A DNA stretch of 64,000 nt from Datnioides undecimradiatus (lineage: Eukaryota > Chordata > Actinopteri > Lobotiformes > Datnioididae), in assembly GCA_008933995.1 (NCBI GenBank), contig WARS01000034.1:124001-188000 (forward strand), in the 5' to 3' direction. Numbering within the stretch: the first letter of the stretch is position 1; each line of letters starts with the position of its first letter. The translations under genes and the position numbers were made by a program. This document shows, in pieces, positions 45,619-57,051 of the stretch. The notes under the pieces are model-generated. The model was not told the DNA's origin, did not search any database, and saw only the letters and a program-made list of their open reading frames with translations.

Positions 45619-48087
45619 GCCGTGCAGTGATTACACCTGTCTCTGTAAACACACTGTGGAACTGTCATTAGTATGGATTAAAATAGCTCCTCAAATTATT
45701 CCCTTGAAAATGTTTCAACAGTGATATTTAACTTATGACTGTGAAATTCATTTCTCGCACAAAACAACAAACCACTATCAGTCCATTCATGACTTCTCTG
45801 AGTTGCTACGACCCACGTTGGGTCAGATAAAACTTTAGAATCGCAGCTCGGGACTGAAAAACGCGCCTAAGCAATATTCCATAGTTTGCTGATGTGTTCA
45901 AAGACTACGTGAAAAATATGGCTTCCAAGAGATAAAGTTTGAGACCCGAGCTGCAACGCGGCAGCTGGATGTCAGCTTTGATTCCAGGGTAAAGGAGTGA
46001 ACAAAGGCTCCGGAGCGCAGCGAAACAAAAGCAAAGACAAGAAAGAGGAGTGAAAGAGGAGTGAAAGAGGAATTAGAGGGAGAAGCTGCTGAGAGAAACA
46101 CACAAAGACAAGATAAACAGCAGGAAGGGACACAGAGAGAAAAGAGTACTAATGAAATGAAGAGTGATTATGTAATACAGACGATATCCCCAGTGATATC
46201 CCAACAGGGAGATTATTACATTACATCAAAGACTGTACACTTAAACAAGTGTGTAATCTCCAACATGTCCCCCTCAGTCATCATCAATGACCAAACACAA
46301 AACCTCTGCAGCTGCATGTTGGTGTCAGAGTTACCCGGCGACCCCTGAACTCGACAGCTGTGCATGTGGCTCAGGAGCTCCCCACAGTCAGCTCTCCATC
46401 CTCCTTCGTGCCACGCCGAGATCAAGGGGGCTTTCCAATCCACAGAGTACAACAACCTCTATCCTCACAGCCCTGAATCAGAAGAGGAGGAACTCCCAAC
46501 GACAAAACTTCAACATCCATTTTCAACACAAGAAAAAACTGTGACTTTATGTGGTTTGAATAATTAAAATAATTGTTTACAGCTTTGGAGTTAATCCCTC
46601 TTCATAACAGCCACGCAAGCAAGTGATTTAAAACGGACATAAAGAAAAGGAAAGACTGTTACACAAAGGAACATGGTTGAAGTCGATGATTACACCCGAG
46701 CACCCATCGAGGTTTGATGCCAACCATTAAAACTGCTGCTGACATCACAAACAATATGCTGTTTGAAAGGAGTAAACATCAAACGAGTGTCCGACTTCCC
46801 AAATCCTGACAGCTCTTCTTCTCTGAGACATGAGCCAAAAGGAAAACCCCTCACACAACCTGAAATCCTTTCATAGCACGAGAAGATGTAGAGAAAGCCC
46901 AGGTGGGGGGTTAATGCTGTTTTGAGCATTGACGCGCAGCATAATGATGACACACACTCACCCGACTTGCTCCCAACTAGTGACTGTTTATTGTAAGATC
47001 AATGGAAATTCATCTGCCATAATGTGTCGTTTCAAGGCTTAAGCGAGCTGCGAGGGATTACAGCGCTCCCCATCGTGCTGGCTCAAAGCCTGAACACAGC
47101 CCACACAGTTGGGTTGGGGAGTGGGAAGTGGTGGGGGGGGGGTGTTGAGAGGAATACCTCCATTTATGATTTCACATGCAATCAATGGACCATTCCAAAA
47201 AGTCCATTCATCCGTGTACCTGGAAAGATTTGGGAAGAATAGATGAAATGCATGCAGAGAGACCGTTTGACCTTCTCGAGGAGAACACACTCAGTCAGTT
47301 CTCTGGAAATACTGCAGAAATATTACATTTTCTGCCACTAGGGGTTTCTTTAAGAAGGAATAACATAGCTCAAAGTTGTCTTTTGCCAAAATTTGCTGCA
47401 TTGATTTTTCTCTGACCTGATGTATCTCTGACTCCCGTATCTGTTTTTCAATTCCACCTACCATTCACACCTGTACTACATCTTAACAGGCCTGAAAAAA
47501 CACACTACATATAAAATTTTAGATATTGGAGTTTAGATATTAAAACTTTATGGCCTTTATTGGACTATGGCTCTTTTATACTGATCAATGACCCACGGCC
47601 AGCGATCAGTCTCTAACTATGTCCACACACTCATTAGTAGTAGTAAATCTAGACCTCCATTTATCACAGACAGCTGCCCAACAAAGACAGTGTTGCAAAA
47701 ACTTTGACCCCAGTCCGCTTCTCTCGCTTTAACCCTGCCTGACAGTTTTGATTAAGAGTCTGTAAACTGGTCTCAGGTCAGCAGCAACTCTGGCAGTGAT
47801 GGATGTCAACAAACTCGGGTTGAACCTGCTTGTTAGGAGGCGCCTCTGGTGTCATTTTGCACAAAAATCACAGGACTTTTCTGGCGCTCTTGCCAACCTG
47901 TCGGCCAGTTTGTGCATCGCTGGTCAAGTCCTTCCACCAAGGTGACCACAGTTATCTCCATGGCAACGCCGAATCACAGCGTGACACATCATGTTCAACC
48001 GGGCCAATTAAGGCTCATGATTGGAAGGCGTGAAATACGATGGGAGCTGTAACTCACCTCAAATATTCTTCTCTGGAATTATGGGCG

Positions 48088-48089
<2 letters not shown>

Positions 48090-48148
<59 letters not shown>
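48090..48148. repeat. (TG)29 microsatellite beside exon 7 donor
   Basis: A pure array of about 58 bases; CA in the transcript, seven bases after exon 7. Confidence 0.97.
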
Positions 48149-48150
<2 letters not shown>

Positions 48151-48155
48151 GTTAC

Positions 48156-48274
48156 CCTCAGGATCCAGCAGTCTCTCTATCCCCAGGTGTTGTTCTGCCT
48201 TATTAAAGGCGTGTTCCAGTCTGTCGATCGCAGACGTCTTCTTCTCCACTGAGCTCCAATCAAAAAGCTCAGGT
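48156..48274 (-). CDS. dmd: dmd exon 7 (CH2)
   Basis: 119 bp, the same length and phases (2 in, 1 out) as human exon 7, matching residues 177-216. The translation contains [19 protein letters not shown] and [10 protein letters not shown], standard second calponin-homology landmarks (human PDLFDWNSV, QRLEHAFNIA, LGIEKLLDPE). The acceptor is gcctcggcag|ACC and the donor GAGG|gtaact. A (CA)29 array in the sense strand starts seven bases after the exon. Confidence 0.96.
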
Positions 48275-49924
48275 CTGCCGAGGCAAAAGGCAGAAATCGA
48301 CGGCGATTATGCAGCGACTGTATCTAGATCTTAATTTATCCAAATATAGATGAATACCCTGAGTATGTAGTGAATCACGTCCCCGGTTGATCATTTCAAT
48401 GTTGCTCTATGCAAAGCCCTCTTCCTATGTCGAGGAAAAGCAGTCAAAGAACATTCTCTGAAGTAAAAGGGCTGACATTGTAGTAATAAAAAAGTTTTTA
48501 TTATGTAGCCTATAGATTAATTATCTTAAAAATGAAATACACCGTAATTAACTCACTTCAGCTGATGCAGTCAGGTTTATTTTGGGAATTACTTTAAGTC
48601 AGCAACCATGCATTTATCTGCCGAGCAGTGCACACTCTCCAGTCAACCACCACCTCCTCAGTAAACAGTGAAAGTAGCATTGCATGTCGATGTTTGATCT
48701 TATTTGATTTCATTTGCTCTGTGAAGTCTGCTGTTCGGTAAATATAACATTGATGATCTGCAGGGCGATGGCTCTGGTGCGTGTGATCTCCCACTCTGTA
48801 TTCATGTAAGGACACTGCTAACAGATGTTCATGCTAGCTAACCATGATTTAATGCATAATTACACGAGTCCAGGTCTGAGACCCAAACTCTCACGGGTAT
48901 CCACAGAGGCAGATTAACATGGTTTTAGCTACTCATCCATCTATTCATCCAGCTTTCATTCATTATCCATTTACTGATGCATTTACTTATTTATTTACTT
49001 GTTCATTTATTTATTTAATACAGCTTTTCTATATGATATCAAAACTTCAACGCACTGGGTTTGTCATTATTTTAGATAAACAGGACACACGAGTTAACGT
49101 TAAGTTAATGTGAAATGGCACAAAGAGAAGAAAGTGAACCAGGGTGTGTATGCGTGCTGTAGACTGACATGTCATCAACGCCTCTAAGTCACTTAGCACC
49201 TTTACAAGCACAGCAGGCCCTCTTCTACACAGTGCAACCTCTGTTGCTCATTAACCACTCCCTTCAGAACAGACACTAACTACTTTGCGCTATAGTGAGC
49301 CGTAAATTGAGGTCTCAGACTCTTATGAATCATCACCATTTTGCGTCATCGCTGCCAGATGCAGAGTCGCACATCGGTAACTTCCTTACCTGGCAATCAA
49401 TTAGCTCATATTATATTCTGATGTTTGTCAACAGCTTGAAACGATGTGAGGGGCAATAACTGGAACTTGCGGCGAACGAAGGTGAAATCTCAATCAGAGT
49501 CGTAAAAATCGGGACGGGCAGAAGAGGATTCAACACATTACTGGCAGCAACACAAGCTGCTCAACTCACTGGCAGCCACGTCCATGTCCACGCATTAACT
49601 GATTAGCTTTAAATGAAGACTATGTCATTCTTCCAGTTGGCTTCCTGCAGCAGTGCATCAGTAATAGCGAGCTGGCAGTACCTGATCTAGTCTGTCTTTC
49701 TCTTTCGCCCTCTCCATTCTGTGTTCTCTTTCTGAGTACTTAGTAGTAATGGGCTCATTTTCCACCTCAAAGTATATCTATTTAATAAAAATGTGAGAAA
49801 AAGGCGGCAATTTAGGCAGATAAATAAATCTCGTACTGTGTCTCCCTCTGAACACCTCTGACACTGCCTTGTCTCTCCACTCCTCCTCCGTGTCTACTGC
49901 TTTATTTTCTTTCGTTTTCTCAGT

Positions 49925-49965
<41 letters not shown>

Positions 49966-49980
49966 CCTTTTTTACAGTAC
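48275..49980 (-). other. intron between exons 7 and 6b
   Basis: 1.7 kb. Degenerate ATTT/TTCA repeats near 48935-49020 and a CA array beside exon 6b. No gene seen. Confidence 0.85.
49929..49964. repeat. (CA)n microsatellite near exon 6b donor
   Basis: About 18 units; TG in the transcript, 16 bases past the donor. Confidence 0.95.
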
Positions 49981-50051
49981 CTGTGGCTGTGGATGAGGGC
50001 ATTGAAGGCCAATCCATCATTCCAGCTACTGGAGAAGTTAACCACATTGAC
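49981..50051 (-). CDS. dmd: dmd exon 6b (3' part of human exon 6; CH2)
   Basis: Seventy-one bases reading [20 protein letters not shown], the core CH2 motif (human VNVINFTTSWSDGLALNALI). It starts in phase 0 and ends after two bases of an Arg codon completed by exon 7, as in human. The acceptor is ctgtcctcag|GTC and the donor CACAG|gtactg. A TG microsatellite (sense) starts about 16 bases into the following intron. The exon is small and bounded by the lineage-specific intron on its 5' side. Confidence 0.96.
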
Positions 50052-51562
50052 CTGAGGACAGAGATAATGGATATTAAAGGGCCAACCTGTGAATGCAGTA
50101 TGACACCCAGTGCTGAAACACAATCGTCCCTGTACTGGTTTCCATTTTCATAGGTCTATATTAGATTGAAGACCTCTTTTCTCTCTCAAATTGCCAGTCT
50201 GAGCTTTTAATACACGGAGTGACAGACAAGCATGGCTAAAAATGGGTTTTAAATGTAATACAAAGCAGCACGGAGCTCAGAAAGTGCTGAGAAGTCAACT
50301 GACTCTTCACTAAATCTCAGCCCCCTCAGACACTGTCGCTAAACCTGTCAAGCTTTCAGCAAATACACAGTTTAAATTGATAAGAGTCGTGGATTTTATC
50401 AAAATCTCTGCAGCGAGATGTGACCAAAATCAGGCTCCTCTTTTCTGGCAAAAGAGTAAATACGCACACTGTGGCTGAATGCAGAGGGACTGAGGCCAAA
50501 GCTGCTCAAATCTACCAGTTAATGCTACTTGGCAGTGGAAATAGCCATTGGTTACTACTGTGGGTAATAAACTACCCAGCCGAACATGCTAACATGCTAA
50601 GCTTATAATAGGGCACGTGGTTTTCATCCACTTTGGCTGGGTTGGTGTTAAGGTGCTAAAACATCAGACATCATCCTCTGAACTCCTCACCGAGTACCAC
50701 TCTTACTTTGCCAGAGTTTGTCATTTCATTCGTCTTCTTAATGTAATGCACTCATAATGAGAGCAATTCAGGAACACTTATTCCAAATTAGAAAATAAAG
50801 ACCAGACCTCCAAGTTGCGCATGTGGTGGAATTTAAGGTGATTTGGGTGAAAGAAACCATTAAACGTCATCCAAAAAGTGACATATGCTGTGTTGTGAGT
50901 ACTCTTGGCAATTTCGCCTAGAGGCTGCAATACAGTGGAGAAGAATTCAAGCCAAGAGAAATTAAATGGAGAAAAATTAGATGGCACTCAGACTGTACAA
51001 ACCTCCACAAATACTGAATACCCCCAAAGGAATCCAAAGACATCATCGCAACCGCTGAAATTTTAAGTTAATTGGATTCTTTTTTCACCCTGAAAACATA
51101 TTTTTAGGACTAAGGCTCAAGTCTCTCTGTCTTTTAGTTTTGTACTTAGGGCTATAAAATGATAATCATCTCATGGCACTAATCCCAGATCTGGATCCCC
51201 ACCAAAACCTAATCCATTATTCTTTGGCACAAAGCCCATCCGTCCACCAAATTTCATGAAAATCTGTTCATGAGGGGTTTGAGATATCGAGTCGGATAGA
51301 CAGACAGACGACATGAAAAAAATATAAGGTCTTTGGCAGAAACGGCTTTTCATTATTCTACTCTGAAGATCTGAAGCTATTGCTTTCACACAGACACAGT
51401 GGCTCTACATTAACATGGAGAAGGAAACTATTATTTATGGGGCCATCGTTTCCTATAAGCTCACAGGAGAGACTGCTGTGGAATAGTGGTACTGTAACAG
51501 TGGATTCAGTGTGACAGCCTGTGGACTGACGATAAGACTGAGTGAGAGGTGAGGGAACAAAC
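50052..51562 (-). other. extra intron inside human exon 6
   Basis: 1511 bp, phase 0, gtttgt...cctcag. It contains an RTE-like LINE tail at about 51180-51325. Human has no intron at this position. Confidence 0.9.
51180..51325 (+). mobile_element. RTE-like LINE 3' tail fragment
   Basis: Contains ACCAAAACCTAATCCATTA, CCACCAAATTTCATGAAAAT and GAGATATC followed by GACAGACAGACGAC, wording typical of the 3' ends of fish RTE-type non-LTR elements. No reverse-transcriptase frame is present. Assignment is from memory of the family. Confidence 0.6.
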
Positions 51563-51664
51563 CTGAGGATACTGGCGCGTGTTCTGACGAACCCAACTCA
51601 GCAGAATCTTCTCACTGTTGGTCTGCTGTAGGCCCGCCATCACATCCTTCATCACATCCTTTAC
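51563..51664 (-). CDS. dmd: dmd exon 6a (5' part of human exon 6; CH1-CH2 linker and start of CH2)
   Basis: Thirty-four codons (102 bp, phase 0/0). It reads [20 protein letters not shown], which matches the start of human exon 6 (residues 120-153) and the opening helix of CH2. The acceptor is gcgtgcag|GTA and the donor CAG|gtttgt. In human the same exon continues without a break for another 71 bp. Here that remainder lies 1.5 kb further on as exon 6b, and 102 + 71 equals the human 173 exactly, so the split is an extra intron and not a loss of sequence. Confidence 0.96.
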
Positions 51665-51869
51665 CTGCACGCGAAGACAAAGTGATGCTGGCATCACAAC
51701 TTATATGCACACACACACAGCTCCCAACTGTTTTAACAATTGTTGGATTACATGAAATGAGCTGCACATATTCAGGTTTCCCAGTGGGTTATTCCCAATG
51801 AATATGATGATCATGTGACTTTTCCTCTTTCACTTACTCGGTAAAAGGCCTTGATTTCTCTTAAACGGA

Positions 51870-52090
51870 CAGTGAGGTTTGTATTTTCTTGTTCACAGTG
51901 ACACTGTTTCGAAAGCTATGGATTGGACTGTCATGGAAATTGACATTGACATTCATGTTCCCCATAGCTTTACATGCTGTATCTCCCAACTTTTCATCTC
52001 CTTCTCGTTTCTTATTTGTCAAGTCATTTGGTTTATGGCCAAATACCTGCAGCACTCCTGACATTCCCTTTAGCTGTACTCATGATCGAT
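51870..52090 (-). repeat. common teleost interspersed repeat fragment, reverse orientation
   Basis: The minus strand reads GTACAGCTAAAGGGAATGTC, GCAGGTATTTGGCCATAAAC and GGGGAACATGAATGTCAATG in order, matching an abundant fish repeat as I remember it. Family name not assigned. Confidence 0.55.
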
Positions 52091-52551
52091 CTTGGCACCA
52101 GATGAGTCAAGTTGGTGGGTTATTAATAGCAGGATGGGAATCATCCTGTCGGCACAACCAATAGAAATGGTGCATTTAACTACAACCATACCAGTATTGT
52201 TGTATTTGTTGTTTGTTTATTGTTGATTGTTACAAAATCCTTCTCTTGGCAAAATTATTGATGGCCAGGTGGATCAGCACATTGTCGATCTTACCAGTGT
52301 AACCAAGTACACGTTGTGTGTGCAGATCAGAGGCTTACAAGTGAATGTGTCTTGTGTATCTTGTTTGTCATTCAGCAAACACGCATGAAGTGATTTGGAA
52401 AGGAATAGTTAGGCTGCATCATGCACACAGAAAAGCTCGGTTAAACCCAATATCCACCGAAAGAGAACAGACATGCAGAGTTAGCAGTCGGCTGGTGTTA
52501 GCAGTTACCATCAAACACACCCATAACCACTCTCTCCTTCCGTCTCTCGCA

Positions 52552-52554
<3 letters not shown>

Positions 52555-52602
<48 letters not shown>

Positions 52603-53603
52603 GCCCCTTTTTAAAGAAATACCTTTACGGACAGAACAACAGATATTGAAATCCATGCTAATATGATGCCTGGCGATGTAACATTACCATAAAGAGACCT
52701 TTTTAAAAAAAAAGAAATCTGCTGCTTTCTAGCAAAGTTTTGACATGACCTGTCAGTGGATACTTTGCATATTCACTCACACACACACACACACACACAC
52801 TAGTGCTCACACAGGAGGTACCTCCACATGGCAGCGCGCACTCAGTCAAAGGACACTTGTGTACACACATATCCATGCACGAGCCTGTGTGTGTGTGTGT
52901 GCGTGTGGTTGCCTCCTCACAGGCTGGATTTTTGGCAGTTGTGAGTGACAGTTTTGGAGCACTTGTTCAGGGCTCGGGGGGGAGGAGAGAGAGAGACGTT
53001 ACACTTTCCACTGCCCGGCTGTGCATTGCTTATGCATATCTTACCCTCACCGTTCTAGCAGCCACATATGCACTCACACACACACACACATATACACTCA
53101 CACACACGTATATATACACACACACAGAAAAAAGGCGAGTCCCCCTCCTTTCTTTCTCTTCCACCTCCCCCCATTCTGTGCTCCTACTTTCTTATACCAC
53201 TCAACTCTCCTCTTCTGCCTCGCTCTCCATGCTTTCTGCACTTACACACACACACACACACAATCACTCACTCATTCAGCGAAGCAGTGCGATGAGTGTT
53301 AGCGGAGCTCTGAGCGCAGGCTGGACAGAGAAGTGGAAGACAAAATGACAAAAAAAAAAAAAGAAAAGTGGTAAGGCTCAAACAGAGGCAACAAAACAGC
53401 TAAAACACTACCACACACACACACACACACACGCACACAGGGCTGCAGAGACAGATGCAAAGTAATAGAGTAAGAAAGAGAAGGAAAGAGTCATCCGTGC
53501 TATTACACACTCAGATACACACTAACACACAATGTGCAACTAAACCTATTAATAGAGTTCGGTGTAATTTGGTGTCAGGGTGAATTCCCTGCAAGGGGAC
53601 TCA

Positions 53604-53642
<39 letters not shown>

Positions 53643-54060
53643 ATACACACACACACTCACACACAAGTTTGTTAGCGATTCCTCATAGAATGTGGCCTGC
53701 CGGGTAAAAAAGGGACTCATTTGGGAGTAGGTCACTGCATGCATTTCCACTTTAATTGGAGGGGCGCTTTGACAAAGACTGCTGTATATGCACACACACA
53801 CACGCGCACGCACACACACACACACACACACACAGATACACACTGACAGATCCACACACAGACACACATAAAAGTACTCACAGACTGGCATACGTGCCCA
53901 CACACAAGCAAACGATAACCTCCAGGGCGTAGCAGCCTTTGACAGGCATACTCACGCATACACACACACTATCAGCACACACACACATGCTACCCACAAT
54001 CATGCATGCTCAGCCATAACCATAACACGCACACACACACCTACACACGCACACACACCT
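52555..54060. repeat. cluster of CA arrays
   Basis: At least eight CA-rich arrays in 1.5 kb: 52555-52598, 52777-52800, 53070-53128, 53243-53262, 53411-53440, 53603-53663, 53788-53835 and 53955-54058, the last interrupted. All lie in the exon 6a-5 intron. Confidence 0.9.
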
Positions 54061-56018
54061 CATTACAGAATTGTGTTTTGCCATTAATCGCGTCATTAAG
54101 TCTATGCCAAAACTAGTGTGATTGAGACATTAGCCTCTATTCAACTTAATGAGGAATGAAATACAATTAAAATGTATTGTAATGTAAGCTATTAAAACTG
54201 CTGGCTTTACAAGAAGTTGGCTTTAAACATGGAGTCCATCATAACGTAGATTTTGAACTTTAAACACAGATTAAGGGGAGACGGAACCAACAGTGGAGGC
54301 ATAATGTTCGTCTGTGAATTGGCAGAAAGATGAAAGGCAGCGAGAAAAAAAAAGAAGAGGACCAGGAGGAAACGAGAGACATTATCAAAACAGAACATTA
54401 AAGGAAAACTTTGGAGCATCCTGCACTGTTTTTACACTGCGTTAAAGCAGCTGGTGGATGTGCTTTTCTCCAGAGGTATGGTGTTGGATACCTGACCTGT
54501 GCCTGCTTGTGTTTTCTAGTCAGAAATAAATAAAAGCAAATATGATGGTGATGAAAAATCCAAACTATACAAGACTGTTTCTCACACCAAAGGTATAATG
54601 ATTATGTACAATATCAATTAAAATCAAATGGTTGGAGGGGCTGAAGTGCCAAACGTGCCAGCCAAACACTACTTTTTCTGCCCAAATATTGAATAAAAAT
54701 CTTTTAAATTGAAACAGGCATTTGAACCAAATTGTATTACGTTAGATCCAAGGCCCCCTGCTCTTATTCCAGAAATGAAAATTGCAGCTATGATACATAT
54801 CACAAAGAGCTGTTTAAAAGCTACAACCCCGTATTTTATAAAGTTTGAAAATATGTTATTTGTAATGATTAAAATGAGATAAATCATCTCGTAACTCTTT
54901 TGTTGTCTCACTCTTGTTTTTTTCATCTCCATACTTAAACTAATAAACTGGTGATGTTGATGAAAGAACATATAAGTATCAATCAGTATTAAACTGCTGG
55001 CTTACAGTTCGCCTTCTCTTTTTGATTTTAACGTCAGTGGCATACAGAACTCAGTTTAATTTACAGAGGAAGTATTGCGTCATTTCCTGTACCTACAAAA
55101 TCATGAAGAACATTCATTTGTTTCTAGCGTAATATGACAGTTAGTATGAAAGTACACACGGTGTGTAAGATGTATTATGGAAACGGAGCTGAAATAAGGC
55201 TGTTGCACAGGTTTACAGCCTCTTTCTTCCTCCTCCACACATCAATGTGTGCTTCTGCCTCACAGAAAACTTTTCACTTTCCTCTCCTCGCTGTTCTCTA
55301 TAATCATTGTTGCTTTGAGTTCCTCACAATGCGACGGCTACCTTCACCTTGACAGCCGCGATCCAACAGACAGCACTGCACATTCCAGCTATCGCGGAGG
55401 AAAAGATTCAAGATGGCCGCAGAGGCGTAATGTGCAGCACTTTGTTCTTGTGCTGCGAAACGAAATCGAGCGCGGCAGCGAGCAATAATAAGCAATATTA
55501 AGCAATAGACAAGAGCAATGTATATAAGGCATCCGTGCTGCAGCAGATTCAATTTGTGCAGCATGGACAAAAGGCAATTCCAGCTGGTGTTAAAGTGATG
55601 TTTCCTGGTGAGAAAGCTGTGTATTTGATCGCCTCGCCATCACAAGTGCCGTAATTTTACTTATTGTCGCTTGTTTATCTTCACTATAAAAGTTTGTGTG
55701 GCCTTCTAAATAGGCTCCATTGAATATAATGTAATTACACGGTAAAATGAATATACACACAACTGAGAGTTAACAGAGACTCCAAGGCTCTGTGCTTTGT
55801 CTCCCCGGGGTTTTGCTTGACTCTGTAAATACTCATCAAGGTCAAGGTAAGTGAAAGAACATTCAGTCCAAACAGAAACAGCTTTTGAAAAAGTAGAGAA
55901 AATTTGCTGCAACAAATAATAAAATGAAACACTGGGGGCATTACCAAAATATAAAAACTCTGATTGCCTGCCGACACATCCCAGCACTCACTCACAAAGA
56001 TACACACATGCATGCAAA

Positions 56019-56038
56019 CACACACACACACACACACA
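56019..56038. repeat. (CA)10 at exon 5 donor
   Basis: In the transcript the TG array begins within the donor gtctgtgtg. Confidence 0.92.
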
Positions 56039-56041
56039 GAC

Positions 56042-56134
56042 CTGCCAGTGGAGAATGATGCTCCAGATGAGCCCGAGAATCAGTTTGTGATTCCCATCAA
56101 CGATGTCTGCGGCTCCGATATTCACCAATTCAAC
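56042..56134 (-). CDS. dmd: dmd exon 5 (end of CH1)
   Basis: Thirty-one codons (93 bp, phase 0/0), identical in length to human exon 5 and matching residues 89-119. The translation holds [18 protein letters not shown] and LIWSIILHW, the terminal helices of the first calponin-homology domain. The acceptor is ctcctccag|GTT. The donor is CAG|gtctgtgtgtg, where the intron's TG microsatellite begins inside the donor itself and the canonical A at +3 is missing. The intron separating it from exon 4 is about 0.8 kb. Confidence 0.96.
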
Positions 56135-56929
56135 CTGGAGGAGCGACAAACAGACCGACAAATCTCATTACTTCCCAAAACACAAGCCGGTCCCTCACTG
56201 GTTCCCAACCTTTCTGCCTTCTGATCCCTGCGTCCACCTGCGACCCACGGTCGGAGGTTATAGACTTAATGTGGTTTGCAGCCTTAAGCAGGAACCACAG
56301 GCCTGTCGAACTTTTCATTTCTCCACATGCTGATGTAGTATCAACACTTCATATAAAGAAAGGCGCAAAATAATAGTCAATAAAAATAAATGTCATTTAT
56401 TGTTTTTCATTTCTTGAACACATTCTGTACACACATTTTTATTTATCCTATATATATATTTATCTTCTTATGCCCCCCACCTTAGATTTATCTGTGGGCC
56501 CCCCGGCAGATCCAGTCCCCCAGGTATGGGACTGACTGCTCTGACTATTATTTGCTTTTTCTAACCTTTTATAAGAAAAACAAATAACTTTTCTGTCACT
56601 CACTGAATTGTCTTCAGCAGAAACATAATTTAAAATGTGTTGGGTTGAGTTAACCAAATTTGCACACCTATCTGGACTAAAATAACCTCTTTCTATGCAC
56701 AGAGGGGGAAATTTGGAGAAAACAAGGCAGCCTGAGAGAAGATGGAGGAAAAAGTCAGTAGAAAAAAATGTAGCGTGAGGGGAAACGGACAGATAGAAGC
56801 ATGCAGGGTAGCATTAAAGGAACACGAAACAATGTTATTTAATATATATTAACAGTTCTGTATGGTATCATATGTATTTACATGTGGTCACGTCAGGAAC
56901 TATGCATCAGAGTGCATTTAGATACTCAC
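56135..56929 (-). other. intron between exons 5 and 4
   Basis: 795 bp. About 340 bp of it (56196-56536) looks like a small inverted-repeat element. Confidence 0.8.
56196..56536. repeat. probable MITE with short imperfect inverted ends
   Basis: The left end CACTGGTTCCCAACCTTTCTG and the reverse of the right end (AGTCAGTCCCATACCTGGGGG) are similar. Inside are CTGCGACCCACGGT and cytosine runs, as in a fish repeat beginning GGTTCCCAACCTT that I recognise. Confidence 0.45.
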
Positions 56930-57010
56930 ATTGTTCTTCTGCAAGATCTGCAGAGCACGGTTGACATTGTTGAGCGAGTGAACACGCGTGAATCCTCTCT
57001 CCAACCTCAC
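56930..57010 (-). CDS. dmd: dmd exon 4 (CH1)
   Basis: Encodes 27 codons of CH1, matching human residues 63-88 with one extra codon at the start. It contains RVHSLNNVNRALQILQKNN, the dystrophin/spectrin-family helix seen in human as RVHALNNVNKALRVLQNNN. The acceptor is a TG repeat running straight into tag|GTGAGG, and the donor is AAT|gtgagt. The reading frame requires this acceptor, because the next AG five bases on would break the frame. Odd points: the usual PKEKGSTRV stretch reads RLERGFTRV, with Phe for Ser, and the exon opens with GTGAGG, itself a good donor-like string. Confidence 0.92.

Positions 57011-57011
<1 letters not shown>

Positions 57012-57050
<39 letters not shown>
57012..57050. 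repeat. (CA)n microsatellite forming the exon 4 acceptor tract
   Basis: About 19 units; TG in the transcript, running to the acceptor AG with no separate pyrimidine tract. Confidence 0.95.

Positions 57051-57051
<1 letters not shown>

Larger units (their letters stand above)
43670..48155 (-). other. intron between exons 8 and 7
   Basis: 4.5 kb. It contains a purine-rich stretch at 44215-44480, a 624-bp inverted-repeat element at 44828-45451, a TG array at 45580-45614, a G-rich stretch near 47114-47150, and the long TG array beside exon 7. Confidence 0.85.
51665..56041 (-). other. intron between exons 6a and 5
   Basis: 4.4 kb. A minus-strand teleost repeat fragment (51870-52090) is followed by a dense group of CA arrays from 52555 to 54060. 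The rest is AT-rich and unremarkable. Confidence 0.85.

Noticed and set aside
52803..53348. Plus-strand open frame of 181 codons
   Set aside because: Translation of CA arrays (Thr-His repeats) and pyrimidine-rich DNA.
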